Source: Agromyces sp. 3263
Lineage (GTDB): Bacteria; Actinomycetota; Actinomycetes; Actinomycetales; Microbacteriaceae
NCBI RefSeq assembly: GCF_031456545.1
Contig: NZ_JAVDUV010000002.1
Coordinates: 992,001 to 1,056,000, forward strand
Reading direction: 5' to 3'
DNA: 64,000 nt
Made by a program: the position numbers and the translations under genes. Shown here one piece after another: positions 26,309 through 33,926 of this stretch. Under the pieces are notes generated by a model. It was not told where the DNA came from and ran no database searches. It saw only the letters and a list, made by a program, of their open reading frames with translations. Each line of letters begins with the position of its first letter. Position 1 is the first letter of the stretch.

Positions 26309-27512
26309 GGGCGACGGCGGTACGGCCGCCGGCATGGCGTCGGGCTCTCCCGCGGATGGGCTCGTCGCATCGGTCCTTGCCGCCCTCGCCTCGGTGATCG
26401 ACCCCGAGATCCGGCGCCCGATCACCGAGCTCGACATGGTCGAGTCCGTGCGAGCCGGCGACGACGGGCGCGTGCAGGTCGTCATCCGGCTGACGATCGT
26501 CGGATGCCCCGCGGCCGATCGCATCGAACGCGACGTGCTGCAGGCGGCTGAGGCGGTCGCCGGCCCCGGCCGCGCCGACGTGACCCTCTCGGTGATGACG
26601 CCCGAGCAGCGCGCCGCGCTCACCGAACGGCTGCGCGGCGGCCGGGCGGCCCGCACCAACCCGTTCGGACCGGGCAGCCTCACCCGGGTGATCGCCATCA
26701 CGAGCGGCAAGGGCGGCGTCGGCAAGTCCACGATCACCGCGAACCTCGCCGTGGCACTCGCGGCGCGTGGGCTCTCGGTGGGGCTCGTCGACGCCGACGT
26801 GCACGGCTTCTCCATCCCGGGCCTGCTGGGCCTCGTCGACGAGCACGGCAACGCCGCCCGTCCGACCCGGGTCGACGAGATGATCCTGCCGCCCGTCGCG
26901 CACGGCGTGAAGGTCATCTCGATCGGCATGTTCGTCGAGCCGACGGAGCCCGGCGGCCGGGCGTCGTCGGTCGCCGTGGCCTGGCGCGGCCCGATGCTGC
27001 ACCGCACGCTCAACCAGTTCCTCACCGATGTCTACTTCGGCGACCTCGACGTCCTCCTCGTCGACCTGCCACCGGGGACCGGTGACGTCGCCATCTCGCT
27101 CGGGCAGCTGTTGCCGAACGCCGAGGTCGTGGTCGTCACGACGCCGCAGCCCGCCGCTGCCGATGTCGCCGAGCGGTCGGGCGTGGTGGCCCGCCAGACG
27201 GGTCAGCGACTCGTCGGCGTGGTCGAGAACATGGCCGGCTTCGCCGGGCCCGATGGCCTGGTGGAGCTCTTCGGCTCGGGCGGCGGCGTGCTCGTCGCCG
27301 ATCGCCTGTCCGAGGGACAGGATCACCCCGTCCCGCTGCTCGCGAGCGTGCCCCTCAGCATCGCACTGCGACAGGGCGGCGATGCCGGCACCCCCGTCGT
27401 CATGTCGGCGCCCGACGACCCCGCCGCCCGGGCGATCGAGCAGGTCGCCGCACAGCTCGCCGCGCTGCCCCGCTCCCTCGGGGGCCGTCGCCTCGACGTC
27501 TCGGTGCGGTGA
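26295..27512 (+). CDS. mrp: Mrp/NBP35-family P-loop ATPase (ApbC-like)
   Basis: 405 residues. An N-terminal DUF59/MIP18 domain (IDPEIRRPITELDMVESV) is followed by the ParA/MinD-like ATPase with TSGKGGVGKST near 136 and DLPPGTGDVAISL. The family delivers Fe-S clusters in many bacteria. Here the usual CxxC after ENM is replaced by GFAGPDGLVELFGSGGG, with no cysteine, so the classic bridging cluster cannot form there. Start ATG 26295 has AGGAGG upstream and overlaps DUF1003 by 14 nt. Confidence 0.88.
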   Translation: MPRPEGDGGTAAGMASGSPADGLVASVLAALASVIDPEIRRPITELDMVESVRAGDDGRVQVVIRLTIVGCPAADRIERDVLQAAEAVAGPGRADVTLSVMTPEQRAALTERLRGGRAARTNPFGPGSLTRVIAITSGKGGVGKSTITANLAVALAARGLSVGLVDADVHGFSIPGLLGLVDEHGNAARPTRVDEMILPPVAHGVKVISIGMFVEPTEPGGRASSVAVAWRGPMLHRTLNQFLTDVYFGDLDVLLVDLPPGTGDVAISLGQLLPNAEVVVVTTPQPAAADVAERSGVVARQTGQRLVGVVENMAGFAGPDGLVELFGSGGGVLVADRLSEGQDHPVPLLASVPLSIALRQGGDAGTPVVMSAPDDPAARAIEQVAAQLAALPRSLGGRRLDVSVR

Positions 27513-27519
27513 GCCCGAC

Positions 27520-28422
27520 GTGGGTCGGATGCCGCGCCGCCGCCTCGCTCGGTTGAGCGCGCTCGTCGCCATCGCCATCTCGCTTCCGCTCGCGATCGCG
27601 TCGTGCGCGCCGGGGTCGTTGCGACCGACCCCGACGGCGCCCGACGGGCTCTCCGTGTCGATCAAGCAGGGGCGGCTCGATGTCGTCGGCCACCGGCTCG
27701 TGGTGCGGTTCGAGAACGACGCCGGCCACGAGGTGACCGTCGACGGGTTCGTCGTGAACACGCCCACCCTCGACGACGGCCTGATCCGCACCAAGCCGTT
27801 CGAAGTCGGCGCCGGGAGCGCGATCGACATCCGCCTCGACCTGCCCGCCAGCCGCTGCGACGCGGAGCCCGGCCCGGTGGAGGTGACGTTCGACTGGCGC
27901 ACGACCGCTGAGGACGACGCGTCGGCGGACTCCGACTCGGTCCCGGGCACGTTGACCGCCGACGACCCGTTCGACACCGTCGCACGGGTGAACGGCGCGG
28001 ACTGCCTCGCGGAATCCGTCGCCGACGTCGCGAAGATCGTGATGCCCGAGCACCTCCGCTCGACGGGCGCCGGCCCCGATCGCCGGGCATTCATCGACGT
28101 GGTCGTCGAGCCCGTGGCATCCGGAGACGCCACCATGCGCATCGAGCGGATCTACGGGACGACCCTGCTGAACGCCGAGGACGGCATCGACTGGACGCTC
28201 GGCATCGACGTCGCCGCCGGCGACGCCCCGACGACCCTCAGCCTGCCCGTGCGCCCGGCTCGGTGCGACGCGCACGCCATCGCCGACGACAAGCGCGGCA
28301 CCATCCTGCCGTTCGAGATCACCGCCGGCGACGGTCGGGCGGGCCGACTCGACGTGCCGTCGAGCGACGGCCTCAAGGCCGAGCTGTACGCGTACTACGC
28401 GGAGCGCTGCGGGCTCCAGTGA
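27520..28422 (+). CDS. Putative lipoprotein
   Basis: About 300 residues. The N-terminus is a lipoprotein signal: basic start, hydrophobic core and lipobox IASC, acylated Cys at about residue 28. The rest is a secreted domain with paired Cys-containing segments (SRCDAEPGP, GADCLAE, RCDAHA, ERCGLQ). I do not recognise the family. The start is uncertain between GTG 27520 and ATG 27529; both keep the signal. It begins 7 nt after the mrp stop, so it may be read through from that operon. Confidence 0.75.
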   Translation: MGRMPRRRLARLSALVAIAISLPLAIASCAPGSLRPTPTAPDGLSVSIKQGRLDVVGHRLVVRFENDAGHEVTVDGFVVNTPTLDDGLIRTKPFEVGAGSAIDIRLDLPASRCDAEPGPVEVTFDWRTTAEDDASADSDSVPGTLTADDPFDTVARVNGADCLAESVADVAKIVMPEHLRSTGAGPDRRAFIDVVVEPVASGDATMRIERIYGTTLLNAEDGIDWTLGIDVAAGDAPTTLSLPVRPARCDAHAIADDKRGTILPFEITAGDGRAGRLDVPSSDGLKAELYAYYAERCGLQ

Positions 28423-28461
28423 CGCGGAGGGTCGACCTTCCCTCCGCGTTTCACCGGCGAG

Positions 28462-28467
28462 TACCAT
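28462..28467 (+). promoter_or_regulatory. Leaderless promoter -10 box TACCAT
   Basis: TACCAT ends 7 nt before ATG 28475; no ribosome binding site lies between. Confidence 0.5.
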
Positions 28468-28474
28468 TCGTCGC

Positions 28475-28885
28475 ATGGAACCCGAGACCCACGAGACCGG
28501 GCCCACCACCGCCGAGCCACAGCAACGCGGATGGTTCATGCGCCTGCCGCTCTGGCTCCGCATCGCCGGACCCGCCGTCCTCGTGATCCTGCTCGTCGGC
28601 GGCATCACCGCGGTCGTCGTATCGTCCCAGCGACGCGATCCCGTCGACGTCGCGCGGTCCGTGTGCTTGTCGGGCGTCAGCTCGGATCTCGCGGCCCATG
28701 ACCGCGACTCGCTCGAGATGCCGCTGTTCCGCGACGTCAAGGACGTGGGCGACGGCAGCTATCGCACGCAGGGCGTGGTCCGGTTCACCGACTCCGACGG
28801 GGAGGAGCGCTCGGTCACCGTGCGCTGCATCGCCCGGCTCGAGAACGGTGCGATGCGGGTGGCCAGCATCCGATTCAGCCCCTGA
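28475..28885 (+). CDS. Small single-pass membrane protein, unknown function
   Basis: 136 residues. A polar N-terminus of about 30 residues is followed by one membrane helix at about 31-52 (IAGPAVLVILLVGGITAVVV) and an exported or cytosolic domain with two cysteines (VCLSG, VRCIAR). This looks like a bitopic protein with a small soluble domain. Not recognised. Probable leaderless start. Confidence 0.65.
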   Translation: MEPETHETGPTTAEPQQRGWFMRLPLWLRIAGPAVLVILLVGGITAVVVSSQRRDPVDVARSVCLSGVSSDLAAHDRDSLEMPLFRDVKDVGDGSYRTQGVVRFTDSDGEERSVTVRCIARLENGAMRVASIRFSP

Positions 28886-28922
28886 GCGCCGCCCTCCCCA
28901 GCTGGCACCGCCCTCCCGTGGA

Positions 28923-30446
28923 TCAGCCGCGCGGCTCGACCACCCGCGCGAGCAGCTCGACGAGCAATCGCTCGGTGAGCGGGCCCGGCAGCGCCTCGAC
29001 GAGCGCGAGCACCGGTGCCAGGCGGTCGGGCAGCGCACCGCCGGCGCCATCGCCGCCCAGCAGTCCGAACGCGCCGAGCAGCGAGGCCGCCGCATCGGAG
29101 TCGAGCCCGTCGGATGCCGCGGCGAGGGCATCGAGGCCGCCGGGCAGCTGCGCCGCCAGCCCGGCGAGCAGCGCACCGCCGTCGACCGGTGGCTCGCCGC
29201 GCACGGCGTCCGCTGCGGCGACGAGCGCCGCGGCGAGCTCGGGCACCGCGCCCTCGGTCACGGGGGTCACCGTGAGGTGGGTGGTGTGCGGCAGTCGGGT
29301 GCCGTCGGCCTGGACCATGCCGGGCTGCAGCTGGAGGAACCAGCCCGAGCCTCGCGCCGCGTCGGCCCAGTGGTGCGGGTCGACCCGGCGCTCGGGCGCC
29401 ACGGCGTCGTCGGTCGCCACGGCGAACAGGGGGCCGGTGGGGTCGCCGACCACGCGGAGCCCCTCGATGCCCTCGACCACCGTGCGCAGCGCCTCGGTCG
29501 CATGCGCGGCACGGGCGGTGAGGTCGGCGAATCCGGCTTCGCCGAGCGCTTCGGCGATCGACCACGCCGCGGCCAGCGGGCCGGCCGGCTTGGACCCCGC
29601 CATGGTCGGATTGACGACGGGGTATCCCGGCCAGCCCGTGGTCGCGAAGTACTGGTGGCGCTGCCGGTCGCGGCCGCGGGTGAGCAGCACCGACACGCCC
29701 TTCGGCGCGTAGCCGTACTTGTGCAGGTCGGCAGAGAGGCTGGTGACACCCGGGACGGCGAGGTCCCAGGCCGGCAGGTCATGGGGCCAGAACGCGAGCG
29801 CGAAGCCGCCGATGCACGCGTCGACGTGCAGGGCGATGCCGCGCGCGCCGCAGATCGCCGCGACGTCGGACACGGGATCGAGGCTCGCGAAGGGGTAGGA
29901 CGGGGCGCTCATCACCACGAGGGCGACATCATCGCCGAGCCGCTCCTCGATCGCGGCCGGCATGAGCGTGCCCGTGTCCGGATCGACGGGGACGAGGTCG
30001 AGGGCGAGCCCGAAGTACTCGGCCGCCTTGTGGAACGCGGCGTGCACCGTGACGGGGGCGACGAGCCGCGGCGTGCGCGGGGTCCCCGCGCGCGCCGAGC
30101 GCCACACGTCGCGGGCCGACTTCACCGCGAGCAGGCAGCTCTCGGTGCCGCCCGACGTCACCGACCCGACGACCACGCCACCGGCCTCGTCCTCGCCGTG
30201 GAAGACGCGACGCGCGAAGCCGACGAGGCCCGACTCCATGGCGGCGACCGACGTGAACGTGGTCGGATCCAACCCGTTCACGGGCTGCACGAGCCGCGCG
30301 GCAGCGGCGGCGAGCTCGTCGAGCTCGGGCATGCCGGAGTCGTAGACGTACGACAGCACGCGACCGCCGTGCGTGGGCGCGTCGCCGGCGCGGAGCGTCT
30401 CGAGCTCGGCGAGGATGTCGGCCGGAGCCCGGCGGAAGGCGGTCAT
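28923..30446 (-). CDS. PLP-dependent decarboxylase/lyase resembling sphingosine-1-phosphate lyase
   Basis: 507 residues. A fold-type I PLP enzyme of the group II decarboxylase/SPL branch: SVTSGGTESCLLAVKSAR phosphate-binding loop, HAAFHKAAEYF, VDACIGGFAL with the PLP-contacting Asp, and the lysine motif SADLHKYGYAPKG. The SADxHKYG..PKG pattern is the SPL/tyrosine-decarboxylase-like signature. A roughly 90-residue Ala/Leu-rich extension follows the catalytic domain. It starts at ATG 30446, overlapping the transporter stop (ATGA), so the two are co-translated. Expected chemistry is C-C lyase or decarboxylation giving an amine and possibly an aldehyde; the substrate is unknown. Confidence 0.8.
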   Translation of the reverse strand: MTAFRRAPADILAELETLRAGDAPTHGGRVLSYVYDSGMPELDELAAAAARLVQPVNGLDPTTFTSVAAMESGLVGFARRVFHGEDEAGGVVVGSVTSGGTESCLLAVKSARDVWRSARAGTPRTPRLVAPVTVHAAFHKAAEYFGLALDLVPVDPDTGTLMPAAIEERLGDDVALVVMSAPSYPFASLDPVSDVAAICGARGIALHVDACIGGFALAFWPHDLPAWDLAVPGVTSLSADLHKYGYAPKGVSVLLTRGRDRQRHQYFATTGWPGYPVVNPTMAGSKPAGPLAAAWSIAEALGEAGFADLTARAAHATEALRTVVEGIEGLRVVGDPTGPLFAVATDDAVAPERRVDPHHWADAARGSGWFLQLQPGMVQADGTRLPHTTHLTVTPVTEGAVPELAAALVAAADAVRGEPPVDGGALLAGLAAQLPGGLDALAAASDGLDSDAAASLLGAFGLLGGDGAGGALPDRLAPVLALVEALPGPLTERLLVELLARVVEPRG

Positions 30447-31813
30447 CGCACGACCGCCTGGGCCGCGGCATCCGCTTGCACATCCGCCCTGCGGAGCGGA
30501 TAGCGGCGGAGCGCGACGAGGCTCAGCCCCACGAGGGCGGCGGGGAGCACGCTGAAGCTCAGCACGATGCCGGCGACCGCCTCCGGCGGCTGCTCGACGA
30601 CCGCCGACCCGACGGACTCGACGTAGCCCGTCAGCGCGAGCGTGAGGGTGAGCAGCGTGGCACCGAGTGCCATGCCCGCCGTCTCCCCCGCGGTCCACAC
30701 TCCGCCGAAGCTGCCGGCACGACCCTCACCGTGTTCACGGGCGTCGTGCGAGATCACGTCGGGCAGCATCGCCATCGGCAGGGACTGCATGCCCGCGTAC
30801 GCCGCGCCGGCGACTGCGACGGGCAGGTACACCCAGGCTCCCGGTGCCCACAGCATGCCGACGAGCCCGAGCGCGGCGACCGCGAACACCACGCTGGCGT
30901 ACGCGAACCCGCGCTCCTTGCCGACGCGGCGGGCGACGCGCTCCCACACCGGGGCGAACACGACCGCGGGCGCGATGAGCGCCACGAACAGGAACGTCAC
31001 CGCGCGCGGGTCGTGCAGCACCCATGTCGCGACGAACTGCGCGCCCGCCAGCATGAGGCCCGTGGCGAGCCCCTGCAGCACGAACGCCGACAGCAGCGTG
31101 CGGAACCCGGCGCTGCGTCGAAGCGCGGCGAGCCCCTCGGCGTACCCGGCCCGAAGCGACCGGCGCGGCGCGGCATTCGGCGCCGGACGGCCGCGGGGGG
31201 CCGTCGTCGTGGCCACGAGCATGCCGATGCCGATGGCGAGCCCGGCGACGATCGCCATCACGAGGTAGCCCACGTACTCGTCGGCGAACGCCGAACGCAC
31301 CTCTGGACCGCCTGCACCGAACAGCAGGATCGCGATCGTGAGCACGACGACCCGCCACGTGAGCAGGCGCGTGCGTCCGTCGTAGTCCGGCGTGAGCTCG
31401 GCGGGCAGCGCGATGTAGGGCACCTGGAACAGGCTGAACGCCGTGGCGGTGGCGAGGAACGCCAGGAAGACCCAGGCGCCGGATGCCGCGGGCGCGAGCC
31501 CGGCCGGAACCGCGAAGGTCAGCACGAACCCGACGGGCAGCGCGCAGGCGCCGACGACCATCCACACTCGGCGGGTGCCGGTCGCAGCCAGCGCCCGGTC
31601 GCTGCGCTCGCCGATCCACGGGTCGATGAGGACGTCCCACACCTTGGCGGCGGTCACGACGAGTCCCGCCACGAGAGCGGTGACGCCGAGGGTGTCCGTG
31701 AGGTAGAACACGAGCACGAGGCCGGGCAGCGTCGCGAAACCTCCGGTGCCGATCGAGCCGATCGCGTAGCGGGTCACGACGCCGCGGGACAGGGATCGCT
31801 CCGGTGCGGTCAT
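30443..31813 (-). CDS. MFS transporter, glycoside-pentoside-hexuronide:cation symporter-like
   Basis: 456 residues, about 12 membrane helices. The GPH-type cation-site motif appears as AKVWDVLIDPWIGERSDR near residues 55-73, with FSLFQVPYIALPAELTPDY in the fourth or fifth helix region. It should import a small solute with a cation; the substrate is not readable. ATG 31813 has TACACT ending 6 nt upstream and no ribosome binding site (leaderless). It is translationally coupled to the PLP enzyme and divergent from an aldehyde dehydrogenase. Confidence 0.85.
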   Translation of the reverse strand: MTAPERSLSRGVVTRYAIGSIGTGGFATLPGLVLVFYLTDTLGVTALVAGLVVTAAKVWDVLIDPWIGERSDRALAATGTRRVWMVVGACALPVGFVLTFAVPAGLAPAASGAWVFLAFLATATAFSLFQVPYIALPAELTPDYDGRTRLLTWRVVVLTIAILLFGAGGPEVRSAFADEYVGYLVMAIVAGLAIGIGMLVATTTAPRGRPAPNAAPRRSLRAGYAEGLAALRRSAGFRTLLSAFVLQGLATGLMLAGAQFVATWVLHDPRAVTFLFVALIAPAVVFAPVWERVARRVGKERGFAYASVVFAVAALGLVGMLWAPGAWVYLPVAVAGAAYAGMQSLPMAMLPDVISHDAREHGEGRAGSFGGVWTAGETAGMALGATLLTLTLALTGYVESVGSAVVEQPPEAVAGIVLSFSVLPAALVGLSLVALRRYPLRRADVQADAAAQAVVR

Positions 31814-31819
31814 GGAGGC

Positions 31820-31862
31820 AGTGTACCCATCCGGCGGCGAAGTGGGTCAATTGACCTAGACT
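31820..31862. promoter_or_regulatory. Divergent leaderless promoters flanking a 12-bp palindrome
   Basis: GGTCAATTGACC at 31845-31856 is a perfect palindrome. The minus-strand -10 TACACT is at 31820-31825 with the palindrome's TTGACC as its -35, 19 nt away. The plus-strand -10 TAGACT is at 31857-31862, touching the palindrome and 7 nt before ATG 31870. A repressor bound here would block both promoters. No regulator gene is adjacent. Confidence 0.6.
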
Positions 31863-31869
31863 GTGGCTC

Positions 31870-33420
31870 ATGCGCGCCACCACGGCTGACCCGAAGCTGT
31901 ACGCGAGCCTGACCGACGACGTCGTCGCCTCGGGTTCCGAGACCATCGGCGTCCCCACGCCATCCACCGGCGAGACCCTCCACGAGCTGCCCCGCTCGAG
32001 CGCCGACGACGTGCGCGACGCGGTCGCCCGCGCGCGGCTCGCCCAGCTCGCGTGGGCACGGGCCGGCTTCGCCGAGCGCCGGCGCGTCCTGCTGCGCGCC
32101 CACGACCTGCTGCTCGAGCGCGGCGACCTGCTGCTCGACCTGGCCCAGCTCGAGAGCGGCAAGACGCGCGGCCAGGCCCTCGAGGAGCTGTACCAGGCGG
32201 CATCCGTGACCCGGTACAACGCGCTCACCGCGCACCGTGTGCTTCGCGGCCGCACGCGCCGCGCCGGCGTTCCGCTCGCCTCCACGACCCGGGTGCGCTA
32301 CCGGGCCAAGGGCGTCGTGGGCGTCATCACGCCGTGGAACTACGCGCTCAGCCTCGCCGCGATGGACGTGGTGCCCGCACTCGCGGCCGGGTGCGCCGTC
32401 GTGCAGAAGGCCGACGACCAAGGGGCACTCACGATCCTCGCGCTGCGGCGCGCGTTCATCGACGCCGGCGTGCCCGAGTCGCTCTGGGCCGTGGTCACGG
32501 GTCCGGCCGCCGAGGTGGGCGAGGCGCTCACCGACCAGGTCGACTACATCTGCTTCACCGGTTCCACCGCCACGGGGCGCCGCATCGCAGAGAAGGCGGG
32601 CCGTCGCCTCGTCGGCGCGTCGCTCGAGCTCGGCGGCAAGAACCCCATGATCGTGCTCGACGACGTCGACCCCGAGCAGGCCGCAGCGGATGCCGCGTAC
32701 GCGTGCTTCTCCGCGATGGGCCAGCTCTGCGTGTCGATCGAGCGCATCTACGTGCACCGTCGGGTCGCGGGTCCCTTCACCGCAGCACTCGTCGATCGGC
32801 TGCGCTCCGCCAGCCTCGGATCCTCGCTCGACTTCTCCTCCGACTACGGCTCACTGGCCAGCGCCGCACAGCTCGAACGCATCCGGGGCCACCTCGACGA
32901 CGCGCTCGCCAAGGGAGCGACCGTGCTCGTCGGCGGGAGCCCGCGGCCGGACATCGGGCCGTGGTTCTTCGAGCCGACCGTGCTCACCGGAGTGACGCCC
33001 GAGATGCGCGTGTACGCGGAGGAGACCTTCGGCGCCGTCGCGTCGCTGTACCTCATCGACTCCGAGGAGGAGGCCATCCTCGCGGCGAACGGGAGCGAGT
33101 ACGGCCTGAACGCCTCGGTGCTCACCGGCTCACGCCGACGGGGCCAGCGGGTCGCCGACGCGCTCGAGGCCGGCAGCGTGAACATCAACGAGGGCTACCG
33201 CGGCACGTTCGGCTCGGTCGACGCGCCCATGGGCGGCATCAAGGCATCGGGCCTGGGGCGTCGGAACGGACCGGAGGGGCTGCTGCGGTTCGTCGAGCCC
33301 GTCACGATCTCGGCGGCGACGGGCCTGCTCACGCTGCCGCGCACGGGTCGCGACTTCGATGTCCTCGCAGCCCCGTTCCTGCTGCTCGCGCGGGTCCTCC
33401 GCGCCGCGCGTCGGCGCTGA
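31870..33420 (+). CDS. Aldehyde dehydrogenase, succinic semialdehyde dehydrogenase-like
   Basis: 516 residues. The NAD(P)-dependent ALDH fold has ITPWNYALSLA, FTGSTATGR, the general base Glu in LELGGKNPM (about 254) and the catalytic Cys in GQLCVS (about 287). It is most like the actinobacterial GabD2/Rv1731 group annotated as succinic semialdehyde dehydrogenase. The C-terminus ends in a hydrophobic then basic stretch (FLLLARVLRAARRR). Leaderless start at ATG 31870. Its position opposite the transporter/PLP-enzyme operon, sharing an operator-like palindrome, suggests it oxidises the aldehyde produced there (inference). Confidence 0.88.
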   Translation: MRATTADPKLYASLTDDVVASGSETIGVPTPSTGETLHELPRSSADDVRDAVARARLAQLAWARAGFAERRRVLLRAHDLLLERGDLLLDLAQLESGKTRGQALEELYQAASVTRYNALTAHRVLRGRTRRAGVPLASTTRVRYRAKGVVGVITPWNYALSLAAMDVVPALAAGCAVVQKADDQGALTILALRRAFIDAGVPESLWAVVTGPAAEVGEALTDQVDYICFTGSTATGRRIAEKAGRRLVGASLELGGKNPMIVLDDVDPEQAAADAAYACFSAMGQLCVSIERIYVHRRVAGPFTAALVDRLRSASLGSSLDFSSDYGSLASAAQLERIRGHLDDALAKGATVLVGGSPRPDIGPWFFEPTVLTGVTPEMRVYAEETFGAVASLYLIDSEEEAILAANGSEYGLNASVLTGSRRRGQRVADALEAGSVNINEGYRGTFGSVDAPMGGIKASGLGRRNGPEGLLRFVEPVTISAATGLLTLPRTGRDFDVLAAPFLLLARVLRAARRR

Positions 33421-33439
33421 CCCCCGGAAGCGGAACGAC

Positions 33440-33835
33440 CTACGTCGCCTCGGAGTCGTAGGGCGCCGCTTCGTCCGCCCCTAGTGCCTCGCGCTTGCGC
33501 TTGCGCTGCAGGTACGCGGAGTTCTCGTTGACCGCTGCGGCGGAGCGTGCGACGACCGGTTTCGCGGGTTCCGCGAACGGGTCGACGTCGGTCAGCGCCT
33601 CCCGGATGATACGGCGCGGGTCGTACTGGCGCGGGTCGAGCTTCTTCCAGTCGACGTCGTCGAAGTCGGGGCCCATCTCGTCGCGCACGCGGTTCTTCGC
33701 GCCGTCGGCCATGTCGCGGAGCGAGCGCACGAGACGACCGAGCTGCGCGGCGTAGTGCGGGAGGCGTTCGGGCCCGAGCAGGAAGACGGCGATCACCCCG
33801 ATGATGAGGAGCTTCTCGAACGTCAGACCGAACAT
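33440..33835 (-). CDS. tatB: Twin-arginine translocase subunit TatB
   Basis: 131 residues. An N-terminal membrane helix (FEKLLIIGVIAVFLLGPERLP) with the TatA/B Glu and GPERLP hinge is followed by an amphipathic helix (YAAQLGRLVRSLRDMA) and a charged tail. The length and tail favour TatB over TatA. Of two adjacent starts I prefer ATG 33835, which is 6 nt from the -10 box TATCCT (33842-33847); GTG 33838 is the alternative. It converges on the aldehyde dehydrogenase with an 18-nt gap. Confidence 0.88.
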   Translation of the reverse strand: MFGLTFEKLLIIGVIAVFLLGPERLPHYAAQLGRLVRSLRDMADGAKNRVRDEMGPDFDDVDWKKLDPRQYDPRRIIREALTDVDPFAEPAKPVVARSAAAVNENSAYLQRKRKREALGADEAAPYDSEAT

Positions 33836-33841
33836 CACTAC

Positions 33842-33894
33842 AGGATAGTCGGCGGCGAGGCGCGCGAACGCCGTACGCCCGTGGCCCCTAGGCT
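33842..33894. promoter_or_regulatory. Divergent promoters for tatB and the O-methyltransferase
   Basis: TATCCT on the minus strand (33842-33847), 6 nt from tatB ATG 33835, indicates a leaderless mRNA. TAGGCT on the plus strand (33889-33894) precedes the methyltransferase with a roughly 30-nt leader containing GGGAG. Confidence 0.5.
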
Positions 33895-33926
33895 TGGGGG
33901 TCGAGACCTTTCACCGGGAGCCGCAC

